DNA of 64,000 bases from Mugil cephalus (taxonomy: Eukaryota; Chordata; Actinopteri; Mugiliformes; Mugilidae). Both the position numbers and the translations under genes were made by a program. How positions within the stretch are numbered: position 1 is the stretch's first letter; every line of letters begins with the position of its first letter. Of the stretch, positions 13,321-25,397 are shown in pieces. The stretch spans positions 5,734,413 to 5,798,412 of the forward strand of contig NC_061783.1 of assembly GCF_022458985.1 (NCBI RefSeq), given 5' to 3'. The notes beneath the pieces are model-generated. The model was not told the DNA's origin. It searched no databases and was given only the letters and a program-made list of their open reading frames with translations.

Positions 13321-15045
13321 CACATGCCCTGCCTCGGAGTCGATACTCCGTGCAAGACTAAAGCTACGAGTGGGACTTATCTGCTCATCTCCAAATGTCT
13401 GCGTCCATGTGTTCGGGCCCAGATCCAGGCCTGATCTCAGCGAGGGGACCTGCTGCAAAGAGGTGAGGTCTGGAAGAGAACCAGTGGACATCTGCGTGTG
13501 TGCTTTTGTGTGTGTGCTGTAGACGTTTGCAGCTGCAGACAGGAGGGGTAGTGACTTTGAGAGTGTCTGAGAGGCACATCCTGCCTGCAATTAAGGTGGA
13601 ATCAGAGAGAGATCTGCGCTGCCTTGATAATGAGCCTCATCTGAATTATTAACTAGAGCTGTACCCCCCGGACCTGGACTCCCATCAGGCCCAGCTACAC
13701 AACAACACATGCAGATACACACAAGCGCACACACAAACACAGAGAATGTTCAGATCCGCAGAAACCTCTATCAAACCCTTTTTAGCATGTACAGGAACTC
13801 AAAAAATAATCCCATTTGCAGTAGAAATAAGGGCAACACATTACTTGAAGTGGTCCTCATAAGGCATGAAAAGCCTATTATAAACACTGTGAGTGCATAA
13901 TGATTTATTAAAATTGGTGCATAGTATAATGAGTACAATATGAGGAAAGTTGGGGGTGAATACTTTATGAGACAACTCTGTCATTAATCACATTAAAATT
14001 TAGTGCAATTTCAGAAGCATGATTACATTATAACATCTTCTCTCTCTCTTTCTGGATCCTTTTGGGTAACAGTCATTTTGACGTTGCAGTGAATTGATTG
14101 AGATGGTTAAGATGAGTGACTGCGCAGCATCTCCCCGTGTAAGGCTTAACTTTCATGGTCACTTCAACATCAGAACTCAAACATCTCACTGAGAAACTCA
14201 CTGTTGCTACATTGTACTCTGGGTTTTTCAAAGTAACTGTTGCGGGAACATAAAAAATTTAGAGATCTCATAACTTAAACCCAAGTTTCAGGTCCTTTTG
14301 TATTTTCATCACATCACATTTTGCCGACGGTATTTTAAACAGTGCATCATTTTTGTTTTTGAGTTGTTTTGTTGTTTTCCCACTTTGCAGATGGCCATAG
14401 GTTTCCATCCGTACCATGTGGTAATGAATGGAATGGCTTACTTTAGATTACAAGTAGCCGTTCTGCAAACCATGTTATTGCGTTTTAGCAATTTGGATGC
14501 GCGTTGTCATCGCTCCAGACAACCATTGTTGTTGGGGAAATGAATGGCTGCCTGGAGCAACAGACAGCATACAGTCAAATGTGCAAAACACAGCAGCATG
14601 ATTTGCAAAATGTGTACTGCTTATGTAAAATAATGTGAGTGATTTCTATACCATAGAGAATTAGATGGAAACAAAGGCTGTCTGGAGTGACTTTAATTTG
14701 CATTGGTTGTCTCGAAATGAATACAAAACTGACATTCAATCAAATTATATTTTAAGAACAAATTTCTCTCGTCAACATCGGTTACATAATCCCAGCATGC
14801 TAACGCAATGGACGTATGTACCGTGACAACAGTTACATAACTCCGCCAAAACTAAGGTTGGTTGGGATTTTAAAACACAAGCACTTTACAAGAGTCGAGA
14901 TTCAAGTCCATTTTCAAACTGTACGGCAATGAATTCCAAGCAGTGGCTGTCAGGAGTTGCTGGCAAAATCTAGCCAGACCTCTAGAAGTCACTTTTGCAA
15001 AATAACTACTTGTGATGTAAAGCATTTGACTGATTGTTGCTCCAG

Positions 15046-15285
15046 GAAATTAATGGAAACCAGACCTCCATAAGGGAGGACCGCAAGAGTGGAAAAATGC
15101 ATAAAAATCAAAAATTACACAGGGCGCATTTGAAAACGGTCAGGAAAAAGGCTGATAATACAGGACTTGACTGCAGAGGTAAAACGAGGCCACCGACAGA
15201 TGAGAAACAAGTGGAAACCAATGAGTACCTGGAGGAGTGGATGGTGAAATACAGCCACATTTTCAAAACACAACAGCAGAAGTGA
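15046..15285 (+). other. Orphan coding-like exon or retrocopy fragment
   Basis: A CAG acceptor-like site ends at 15045 and is followed by an 80-codon open frame ending in TGA at 15283-15285. The frame is rich in Lys/Glu/Gln, with natural-looking codon use and a C-terminus reading LEEWMVKYSHIFKTQQQK. An in-frame TGA lies just upstream (15031), so this is either a terminal exon of an unseen plus-strand gene or the 3' piece of a retrocopy. A 16-base A-run and an AATAAA lie 30-50 bases downstream, which fits either reading. I do not recognise the protein. Length alone is not significant. Confidence 0.3.
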
Positions 15286-16139
15286 GACTTGTTCAAAGTG
15301 AGACAACGTATGTAAAAAAAAAAAAAAAATAAAAAAATGGAGTGGTGTGGTCCTTTAAAGCTTATTGGAAATATATGTGCTGACCTGCTCCTGACTCACG
15401 GTCTGACAGTGTGGACAGACGACTGACTGTTGTTTGACTAGTGCTCTGCTCATCATCCGAGCCAGACACCAGAACATTTTGAAGCCCTGAGGTCTGGTAG
15501 ACAACACGGAGAGAATGTGCGCTGGGCCGACATTTTACGACACACCAACGGGCACAATTCCCAAGATCCGCCTGCCTCACTGACTGCTCTGTGTCTGGAC
15601 TCGGTTTTCTCTCTGGAATTTCCGTCTGTAGAGTGTTTCTCAACGTTTTATTCCAGCTGATTTATTCCATCTGATTGAAGTGTGAGGGCTGAGGGCGAGA
15701 ATATTTTGTTCTATTCCAACCACTATGACTCATTTTAAGAAGTGAACACCCCGCCTCCACTGCCAGTACGTCTCTTGTTTACATCCCAGCCCTTCTCCAG
15801 ATTGAAGCGATATCTTTTCAGATGCCTTTTGTAGCTCAGCATCAAGTGATGAGGCAACTGATCCCTTTGGATCAAAACCTGTCCCGTCTCTGCGTGGCCT
15901 CCTTTCCATTCAAGGTCTCAATGACTCTTCCAAACAGTTTTCTCTCCATTCACGGGGCTAATCAGATGAGTTTTACCATAGTCTCAGATTCAACAACCAA
16001 CCCCCATTGCCTTCCAAATTCCTCTTCCCATTCCCCGCCCCCAGTTAACCTAGCGCCAAGCCCGCCAACTCAAGAGCTGCCTCTCCTTCTGCTGCGCTTT
16101 TGTGATAATAACAATAACTGTGTAGCGGTGCAGAGGGCT

Positions 16140-16285
16140 TTCTGTTGAGCCAGTGCCAGGCCGGCTGGCACAGGGAACCCTCTAAGCCTGTTCCACCATC
16201 TCCAACCAATTCCCCTCTGTCTGGGCTGGCGCTGGAGCATCATAGGCATTAAGGCTGCTATCAATGTGCTCAGCAGCAGGGGCCA
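16140..16285. promoter_or_regulatory. Candidate conserved noncoding element
   Basis: A GC-moderate, non-repetitive block includes CCAGGCCGGCTGGCAC and GGCATTAAGGCTGCTATCAA. It has no consistent coding frame. It is suggested as intronic regulatory DNA by appearance only. Confidence 0.2.
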
Positions 16286-18232
16286 CCGCCACCACTCACT
16301 CACTCGCTCTATCTTTTCTCTTTCCACCTCTCCCGTCCTCTCCCACTCAATTCGGAATCCAATTCAAAAAAGGTTTTATTGGCAGTACAAATAATACCTT
16401 GTTCTCCAAAATGTCTCCTGTCTCCTGTACCCCCCCCCCCCCATCTCCCCTCCCCCCCTTCTTTTGTGCTTTGCAGCTTATTTTCCTTCCCCATCTCCCG
16501 CAAGTGGAATCTCAGCAGAGCAAGGTGATGGCCATCAGCGTGGGCGGTAATACTTTACGTGAAGTGCATTGTGATGCATTACGAGCAGATTAGGAGCATA
16601 TTAGACGTAAAGATCCACTTGTGCTCTCGGTAATGAAGGACATGGAATAAGTCAATTTGACCATTTCCACGGCCGACATAAATCTTATTTATCGCGCAAT
16701 CAAAACTGTGTTTACCAGCACGGATACACACACACACACAAGGAAAATGATTTTATTTGTTAATAAAGTTCAGTTAAAATGTCATAAATAAGCTCCAGAA
16801 CCTTATGATCAGGACGCATATGTGTCAGATTGTTCTGTTGCAATACACTACCTACAGATTATAATGTTTCTGTGGAGTTAGTTACTGACTAAGCTGTACA
16901 CCTAACCTAACTTTTACTCTTTTTGGTAATAGGATGGTTAATATGCTACTTAGGCATGCATGGTCTATCTCTGTTTATTAGATACACTTATAAAGCAAAA
17001 CGCACACAAAACAGCCCACGATGTTGGATCGACATTTTGTTTCATCCGACCAGATTGTTGATTGCACTAGCGAAGCCTATCGTAAACAGCAATGCAGCCG
17101 AAGCATAGAAAGCTACAAACTGCGGCAGTCAACACCACAACTAGCTGCTATGAAGCCATGTGTTGGTGTTATGTAGTCAGCTACTCAGGCACATTCAGTG
17201 ATCCCAAAGATTTTTGACATTTGACATTGTCCTAGACGTTTTCTTGTTATGCCTTAGCCCTGAGGTCAGGATTTGTAGCATTGTCATAATGGTCTTTTTA
17301 TGTTGAGATATATTCATGAACATGCATGTAAACGAGAGGAACTGAAGACTAATTTCTCGACCTCCATTATCAGCATGGAACCTAATCTACACGTTTGTTG
17401 ACAGTGTTGTCAAATGCTGTATACTATGAGCTTTGAAAAGTGAAAATGTGTGTCAGAGCTGTTGTGGATTTTGCTTATTTCTGATATATTTAATTATTAC
17501 TGATTGTCAGCAGCTCTTATGTACGTCTGCTCCACACTGGCCGAACATTTAAAAGGACGACATTCCAGTTCAGTGACACGATGTTCCAGGATGAACATAA
17601 TGTGCAATCCAGTTCTGTGTCACGGCGTCACTGGGACACTCCATGGAACTGTGTGTTAATAAAACCTTCCTCACATGTGCTTTTGTGTATGACAGCACCA
17701 TCAAATAGACACACCTATACAGTATGTATTAAGTATTGAGATGCAGGAAGTTTACAGCTGTTATCTGTGTATGAGAGAATGATGGCTAAAATAACTCAAT
17801 AAAGGTCCACAGCCGGACCTGGACTGAGGACGCTGTAGTTCATGGTTGGAAAGTTACCCTGGGGCCACCAGAGCACTGCATAAGTCCTGGACATTCATCC
17901 TCCAGGAAGTGCAGCTGAAGTGATCAAAAACTCTGCCAGAATGGTGTAGAAATGTGCAGTCGCATAGCTGGGAAATTATGACTCCCCTAAAATGAAGTCT
18001 GCAAAATAAAATGAAAGCTCATGAATCTCTGCAGCTGATTTAAACACACCGAAGGAAAGAAACTCTGCATGAGCAAGACTTAATGCTTTCATGAATTTCT
18101 AAACGAAGCTCACGTGTGCTGCCACTTGTTTTCTGTGTCAGTGTCTGATTAGAACAATCGTACACCCACGGCGTGCCTTTTAACGTGCTGCTCCAGAAAG
18201 CCTTTAGGAAGAGTCAAAGAGCTCCTACCTGC

Positions 18233-18259
18233 CTGCTGCTGCTGCTGCTGCTGCTGCTG
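18233..18259. repeat. (CTG)9 trinucleotide repeat
   Basis: Nine perfect CTG units lie on the plus strand (CAG on the minus strand) in foxo6 intron 1. On the minus strand it reads as a glutamine run, but no exon structure supports translation. Confidence 0.95.
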
Positions 18260-18758
18260 AATGTGAGTACAGTACAGCCTGCAGACAGGCCACAGCACAG
18301 CACATCTATTCCCACGCAGAGCCACTTGTGAAATGAACATAACAGTTGCGTGCGCGTATGCGAGTGTGAATGCGAGAGAGAGAGGGAAAGAGAGATAACG
18401 CACATGTCCCACCTCCACCACCCCACCCCATCGCCCGCCACCGTGGCCACCTACAGAACTGAACTCACTTCACAGGACCAAACACAGCCTCCCACCTCAG
18501 ATGCAATAACAAACATGGGCAAAATACTTAACCACAATTACCGAACCATAATCAGAGAAATCCATACATAGAATTCGTGGCAGCCTTGCTGTCACACGTT
18601 TAAGCAACGCTTTCGCATGTGTGTTTGTGTGTGTGTACGCTATGTGTAACCACAATCAAAGAAATCCCTACACTGTCAGAGAAGAACAGTGTGTGAAGGG
18701 ATTCCAGCGCGCCAGTGTTAACCTTGACATTTAACCAAGTGACTGACCCCTGACACCT

Positions 18759-18822
<64 letters not shown>
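18759..18822. repeat. (GATA)16 tetranucleotide repeat
   Basis: About 16 perfect ATAG units; likely highly polymorphic. Confidence 0.97.
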
Positions 18823-18823
<1 letters not shown>

Positions 18824-20160
18824 GTGTGCATATTGGTCCAGATGAAGACAAAGAGCCCTCAACTGAACTGAGTATCAGCTCTCGGACAGGATTACACAAC
18901 AGCTCTTAAAGACTGCTTTTAATAGCGAGACTGGATCATATTTCCTTCCCATCCTTCCCTCCATCCATATACATCCACATGCCCCCCATTTCTCACCACA
19001 CCATCAATGCTGTTCAGTCTAACCAGAAACATACAAGACTCCGGGAAGCTGTTGTACACAAATGTGTGTGCGTGTGTGTGTATGTTTTGAGTGATTCTGT
19101 ACCTCCTTGTTGCAAATCTCATTAAAGACACTGCCAACTGCTACAGTCCAACATGTGCGTGCATGTCTCTCTCGCCTCTTGCTTTTTTTTTCTTTTTCTT
19201 TTTTTTTTCTGTTTTTTTGCTGGTTGTTGTTGAGGAGTGTTATTATGATTGAATCAAGTTGTTTTTCGTCTCGGCTCAAGTGCCTCTATCCGCCAATCAG
19301 CTCCCTCGCCTTGACCGGCCAATCAAAAACGCCACGCAAAGCTATGAGGCCGGGCATCCCTGGTCGTCACAAACAAGACCCGGGGAATTAAACCCCAGCT
19401 TTCAATCCAATTTTTCCTGTTTTTAAATGGGGATTAATCCGTGACTCTGTGCTGTTGAACTTGGTTCAACTCCTGGAATGGAGCTGAAGCACTGGGAAAA
19501 AAAACGTACAGTATGTGTGAGAGGGATAAAAAGATACTTATCAAAAGCCATTGTAAGGATATGACGGGGTGACAGGAGAAGTAGAGTGAGGATTTTAGAT
19601 CAACACGGATGGTGATAATCCCACTGACACTCGTGTTTCTTCATGTCTCAGTAAAGGAACGAAGCTTCAAAAATCTTCTTAAAGTGGTTCATTTTAATCA
19701 AGGTCCTTAGTTCACTACTCAGTACAATGAGTACTGGTTAAGATGAAAAAGTGGTTGAATGTTATTGGACATTTATGGCGTCCACCGTTCACCATTCTGT
19801 CTTTGCAGCTTTAATTTTCACCTGGTTTTAAACTTTTCTCCTGTGTGTCACCCTGCTTTATGAAACGGACAGGCTAAATGCTCCTCAACCAACTTTAAGA
19901 TCACCGCTGTGTTAAATAAAGCATGTCTCCTTGGCAAAGGTCCTGGTAGTACAGTGCCAGTAAATGCTAAGCGCTGCTATCAAATTTAACAAGATGGGAG
20001 CTTTTGAGGCTGCTTCCCTGTCTCTATTACATTTAACTATGACTATCAGGTTTTTTTTTTTTTTTGAAACCCTATTAATTACTGTATGGAGCCTTGCAGC
20101 GCTGTGATGGAACTCCCACTATGCACAAACAACAATTAAAAAGTGGCAACAAAGCAAAAA

Positions 20161-20163
<3 letters not shown>

Positions 20164-20195
<32 letters not shown>
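20164..20195. repeat. Poly(A)32 homopolymer
   Basis: Thirty-two consecutive A residues are followed by AT-rich sequence. It could be an old retroelement tail, but no body of an element was recognised next to it. Confidence 0.95.
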
Positions 20196-20198
<3 letters not shown>

Positions 20199-21193
20199 AT
20201 TTATTAATTTTTTTATTTATTTTTAATTCCTGACTAAGAGCAAGTCAGATTTAACTGCTAATTATTAATTTTCCAGTTTGACCTAAAGTCCAGTCTAGCC
20301 AGTCTAGGGCTGATGTGTTTAACGGAGCGTTTATTGCCAGATGTTGGAGCACTGCGTGCACTGTGAGCAGCTGATTTTGAGACTGTTCCTCTTGGTTTGA
20401 AAAAATTCCAAAAACAGCATGCACAAGCCAAACTTTGGCAAAACGAGTGATGCTACAGTTGGCTTGAAAACAAAAGACTGTTAATCCTAACATAGAATGG
20501 GTGGTAAATTTAAGTAGATTACAGCTACCAATCTATTAGATTAACCTCATATTAATTTGAATGTAAGACATAATCTGTGGTTACATCTGTTTGCCGTGAC
20601 ACCCAATGTCATCATCTCTTGTTATTGTCATTATAAGCTCCTCGCCTTGCGCCATGCTTTCGTACAGCCTGTGCGTAATTCGGCGTGTGCGCTATGGATA
20701 GCGGGGGGCGGGGTGACTCCAAACGGTTTATCCCGAGCACCCAAACGGCGGCATGGGTGACGCTCCAGTCGTGGAGTCGAAAATCGGACCCAAGGCACAC
20801 TTTGTCCCCTATGTGACCCGATATTGCAGAGAAGTATAGGCTTGAAACCAGACACATCGCAAATGCGTCAAAGCGCGCATATCCAAAAGGAACCGGGAAG
20901 AGGGGGTTTGGCTCCGTGGCTTCTACTATATGCGTAGGCTGCAACCTCTAAATACGATGAACCCAGTGAACCCTTCTCCAGCTACGCTCGCCGCCCATTT
21001 CCACGCTCTGTACTGTGGAGTGACATGGGGACATGACACTGACATAAATTGCTGGAACCAAGGGTCAATTATGTGGCTTTCAAATATGCAGAAAGGAGTT
21101 GCGCTGCAGACAGGGACTGAGTCTAAATATAATGCAGCGTCTCCACTAAAACCTTCACCATGTGGTCTCTTAAAATTCTTTCATGTGGCCTAC

Positions 21194-21718
21194 CTTCCAT
21201 CCGGCTGAACTGTTGCTGTCGCCTTTATCCTTGAAATATGGAACAAAGCGAACCATCCAGTCATATATCTGGGACAGGGTGAGCCTCTTCTCCGGAGCGC
21301 TCTCGATGGCACGGGTGATGAGATCTGCATACGACAGGTTTCCCCACGCGTTCCGCCGGGAGGACTTTGCCTTGCGCAGCTGGCCGGCCACGTCGAGAGC
21401 AGCCCCGGACATGCAGGCAGGAGCGGCCACGACTGGGGCCGGGGCACCGGCTGGATGCTTGATCTCCGCCGGCGCGCCGCCTTTTCTCTCGGCCCGGCAT
21501 GCGGGCACGTTGTACTGCTCCACTTTGACCGATGCCAGGGCCAGACCCCGACTCGCCTCGTCTCCCCCGGGGAAATCTTCCGGACACGGCAGCGGCCAGG
21601 TGCACGACCTCGACCGGCTGTGAGGCTCAAATTCCGAATCGATATCAACCTGATGCGCATCCATGCCACTGTTCTCCATCATCATCAGCATGGTGATTTC
21701 TCGTTGAATAGAAGTCAA
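21194..21718 (-). CDS. foxo6: Forkhead transcription factor FoxO6, exon 1 (partial)
   Basis: FoxO proteins are insulin/Akt-controlled forkhead activators that bind DNA in the nucleus. This exon encodes 175 residues. The N-terminal block EPHSRSRSCTWPLP matches the first Akt site (RxRxxT, Thr at residue 40). Residues 115-175 hold LRKAKSSRRNAWGNLSYAD and the first forkhead helices, ending SNSSAGWK. The AHQVD stretch before the Akt block and YDWMVR in the forkhead favour FOXO6 over FOXO1/3/4, as I recall those families. The exon ends at AAG|GTAGGC (donor 21193/21192), the standard intra-forkhead intron of FOXO genes; codons after it are intronic. The start is uncertain: Met 1 is used here, but Met 10-14 or Met 19 are possible. 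Residues 64-67 (VKVE) fit a sumoylation motif. Exon 2, with the rest of the forkhead and the activation domain, is outside the window. Confidence 0.92.
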
Positions 21719-22600
21719 AACCGGACAAGGTCACTATAACAAAAAGCTTGTCAAATTTGGACGCCTGCCAGTGAGTTAAAATGCCCAAACTGGCCCCTTG
21801 TACAAAGAAAAAAAAGAATCGAATTGTATTGTTTCACACACAGTGATGATCAGCCAGTATGAAAAAAGCCGGCAGCGATGTGGGATATTATCATTCTCCT
21901 CAGTGCAACAATGTGGCATCACATCAGGACAGATGAAGGTGTATCCGAGGCATCAACAACAGTATCAGTCTCTCTTCCATGTTAATTGCACAACACCGGC
22001 TGTGTGGCTGCATGCAGGACACAGCCGGTCAAACACCCATTATGAAAGCCAGACACACTTGGAGAATGTCTGTGTTCTCGCTCCGGCTGCAGCAACAGTT
22101 GATCCCTGTGACAGATGAGGTCCGGTGCAGGTTAAAAAGAACGCTTATCAAACTACCCCCCAAATTAAATGACTTTCGAATCTCCCCCCAAAGCTCTGAT
22201 CCCAGCTTTTACTCGCGTCTTTCTGCAGATCGGGAGCTTCAGCTGAAACTCACTGCAAAATCGCTCTCACTCCCTTAGAAATAAAAAAGCGGGCTCTCAT
22301 GAATCATTTATATGAAGCCGTGAATTTCCAGACGAGAAAAAAAGCCCCTCATGGATTTGATTTGGAGCATCCTCTGTCTCATCTCCACGCTGCCAGACGC
22401 CTCACTTGGTGTTGTAGATATTTCTACCTTTGTCTGTAGCTCTCCGTGCACATGTCACATGGGTAGCCCACAGTCTTTCCGCCGCTCTGTCTTTATACTA
22501 CAAGTCTGTGTGTCTCTGAAGGCTTGAAGCCACTTAACTGTAGCCTGGAATAAAGTGGAATAAGTGCTGCTTCCATATAATTGGACGCCGCCTGGATCAA
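21719..22600 (-). promoter_or_regulatory. foxo6: foxo6 5' leader and promoter region
   Basis: On the minus strand a TATAAAG element lies at about 22498-22492. If used, transcription would start near 22465 and give a leader of about 750 bases before the first candidate ATG. No splice acceptor is needed upstream of the start. The TATA assignment rests on sequence match and position only. Confidence 0.35.
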
Positions 22601-25379
22601 GTCACTCCCTCCAGAACAGGTTTACAGAGGGGGAGGAGGGTGCGCGTGTGTGTTTGTGTGTGTAGTTTTTAATCGCGTTTATTTTTTCACAACTAACAGC
22701 GACTTTCAGTTCAGTTTGTACCATTTTTTATTTATTTATTTATGTTTAACATCTTAGCTTAACTGTCCTGTATGTTTGAATGTACGCATCGGACAGTGTG
22801 TCAAATTAAATAATAAACGACTCCCCAAAGGAACTTGAAATTCGAAATTCTGATTTCGTGTTTTCGGTAGTAAGAGGCAAAAAATATAGGATTCTACTCC
22901 AAGTCTGCAAATAGTACAACTAGGAGGGAATTCATATATATTCTAAGTAACTGACACTCTTCATTTTTTTTTTTTTTTTCAGTTAATCGTTCGTGCTGTT
23001 TCAAAGCCTTTTACACACTGACACAGGAATGTAATGCTTGAGTAGAAAGGCTAAAGCTTTACCTTACTTCACTTGAATTTGACAACTCATTGGCCTTGTT
23101 GTGGAGGTTTAACAGACTGATTAGCAACCAGATTTGACTCTGAAACATCAATGCTGGATACTGAATTGAATAATAGTGCAGGACTATACAAATATAAATT
23201 TATAGAAATAAAATTGAACATTTAAGCCTTTGTGCCATACGAGTTCATATGATGTGGGTTAAGCTATTAGTGGCAAATCTATTTACTGATGGCGTTAACG
23301 GTAGTAGCTTTAATAAAGCACATAATAAACAAATATAAAATACTGCTGTATTTAACCAAGAACACCTTTAAATTATAAAGTCCCCCACAATAGTACTTCA
23401 GATACCGCTAACACCAGATCAAGGACATTCACCTCCAGTGAAGGATTACCCATTTGTGCTGCAGCTTATTACTACTACAAATTGGGTTTTGCTGTTAAGT
23501 AGTCTCTAGTGGTCGCGTGAGGATTTTCTTTAAGACACCATAATGGTTACCAAGTATGCAACTGCAAGTTCGGACTTGACAATTTGAGTTCTGACACACA
23601 TCCTCTGGATGATGAGAGACTGTAGTGCAGTCATTCGTGAATTAGAACAGCAGCGTATATGATGATGCCCTAGAAATTCAGATTTGTTCACCACACAAGT
23701 TACCTCCTTGATAAAACAGACGGGGTAAGAACACATCCGGGGATTTGGATTGTACTTGGTTAGGTGGTACTTGGTTACGTTATAATGTAAACGTTAAATA
23801 ATGTCCTCCCGTCGACATAGGAGCTACTACATTAGAAAAAATGATGTACTCAATAAACTACAGTGTCCTTAGGAAGGAGGTCAAGGCGGATGGATAAACA
23901 CTGAATTTTAACACATGAGACCGTTGTTCACTTGTTTACACACAAATACCATAGATGAGAAGTTAAATGTTTAATTACAGTTGAGGTTGTCGGGAAAGGT
24001 TCCAGTTTTGGAGTCGGACTAAAAAGCAAAAATAACGTGACTGTTTTTTATACAGTTTCACAGGATTTTCCTTGTCTTCACTTGAATGCTATCCCGATGA
24101 CAGCTGGGACACGTTCCAGCCTTCCTGCGACCCTTTAGGCTAAGTGGTTACAAACAATAAATGAAATAATGAATTCTTCTGTTCCTATTGTTTCGTTGTT
24201 TTCCCCTCTTAATCAGGTGGTGCAAACATCTCATTCTCACGAAGTAACTCATCTACCTCTTTGTGTATCAGCCTAGAACTATACTAAAAAGACGTACGAC
24301 TCAAGACGATTCCTCCCATCCACAAAGAGCGAGAGCATCACAGCCTTGTGATTTAAGCTTGTTGGGTCAAAGACTCAAACTACCAACTCCCCTCGCCGTC
24401 TTTGTCACACACCATTGGCCGCTGGTGGGTGTGATTCTATAAAATGGGCTCCATCAATAGCTGCTCTGTCTGTGTTGTAAGCTCTTCTGGAAACCCCCAA
24501 CACTGATAGAGGCTGCTACACTCTGACAGCCGGTTGTCAGTGACAACCATAACCTCAAATGCACCTAAATGGAATGCTTTCATGAGGACTAAATGGGCCT
24601 ATCAACAAGAAGAGAGTGTGCGATCTATTTGTGTGTGTGTATGTGTGCGTGTGTGTGAGGGAGAGCGCAGAAGAAAAAGGGGGAGAGAGGGAGATGCTGT
24701 AAATGGGAACAAACAGAGGGAAAATTCAAAACACATGGCTCTGCGGTTTTGAGAGGAGATTTTTATGTGCCGCAGAGAAGTTGTAACAGGAATGTGGTGT
24801 GACTCCTATCGTATGGAATGAAAACACTGAAGCCGTGCCAGCAGGGTGGATATAGGGTGTTCAGCTGTGGCTTACAGCAAAGTCCTCGTCATCACAACTA
24901 GGTGATGTACCACCGCAGCGTAAACATGAGAAACATGAGTCACGCGGCTGGACTCGACTCTAGGCAGACAGAGAATTACATGGTCTCACAGATGGGGGAG
25001 TGGATTTGTCAAAGACAGCGTGGTCGCTTGTGCAAAATATGAATCCGGAGCCTGAACATTCACCGCTTAAAACTGAGTTTGGCATCTTTTGACCGCGCTG
25101 TCTTTACTTCTGAAATTCTCTTGTATTAATAATGAGTTCCTGAATATTAGTTGTAACGGGGTTTACTGATACTGATGAACAAGATGCTTAGAGAGAAACA
25201 ATGTATTTTTACAATACTCTACACACACATATAGAGCAGCTATGGTATGCAATTAGCTGTCATTAGATGGCAAAAAATAGATTGCAACATATTTATGGTG
25301 CCACAGGATCTTCATAGGGAAGACGAACTGCTTTCTAGGTAAAGTACTAAAATGGAGAAGAATTAGACCCCTTCATGGT

Positions 25380-25397
25380 CACTGTGACGTCACAGTG
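25380..25397. promoter_or_regulatory. Palindromic cAMP response element
   Basis: The 18-base sequence CACTGTGACGTCACAGTG is a perfect palindrome centred on the full consensus CRE TGACGTCA bound by CREB/ATF dimers. It lies about 2.9 kb upstream of the proposed foxo6 start. Binding is inferred. Confidence 0.5.

Larger units (their letters stand above)
1..21193 (-). other. foxo6: foxo6 intron 1 (3' part lies outside window)
   Basis: The exon 1 donor at 21193/21192 opens an intron that runs to the left edge. I found no second half of a forkhead domain on the minus strand anywhere in 1-21170, so the acceptor and exon 2 must lie beyond base 1 and the intron exceeds 21 kb. The stretch is AT-rich with many stop codons in all frames. 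It holds microsatellites, purine tracts, one orphan coding-like block (15046-15285) and several blocks that look like conserved noncoding DNA, listed separately. The remaining sequence shows nothing I can name. Confidence 0.7.

Noticed and set aside
14395..14543. Acceptor-like site followed by ATG and a 50-codon frame
   Set aside because: Good pyrimidine tract, but the peptide is featureless and no donor or partner exon was found.
21183..21669. Long open frames on the plus strand and in other minus frames across foxo6 exon 1 (up to 159 codons)
   Set aside because: They are shadows of the GC-rich forkhead exon; only the frame with the Akt-site and forkhead text is a known protein.
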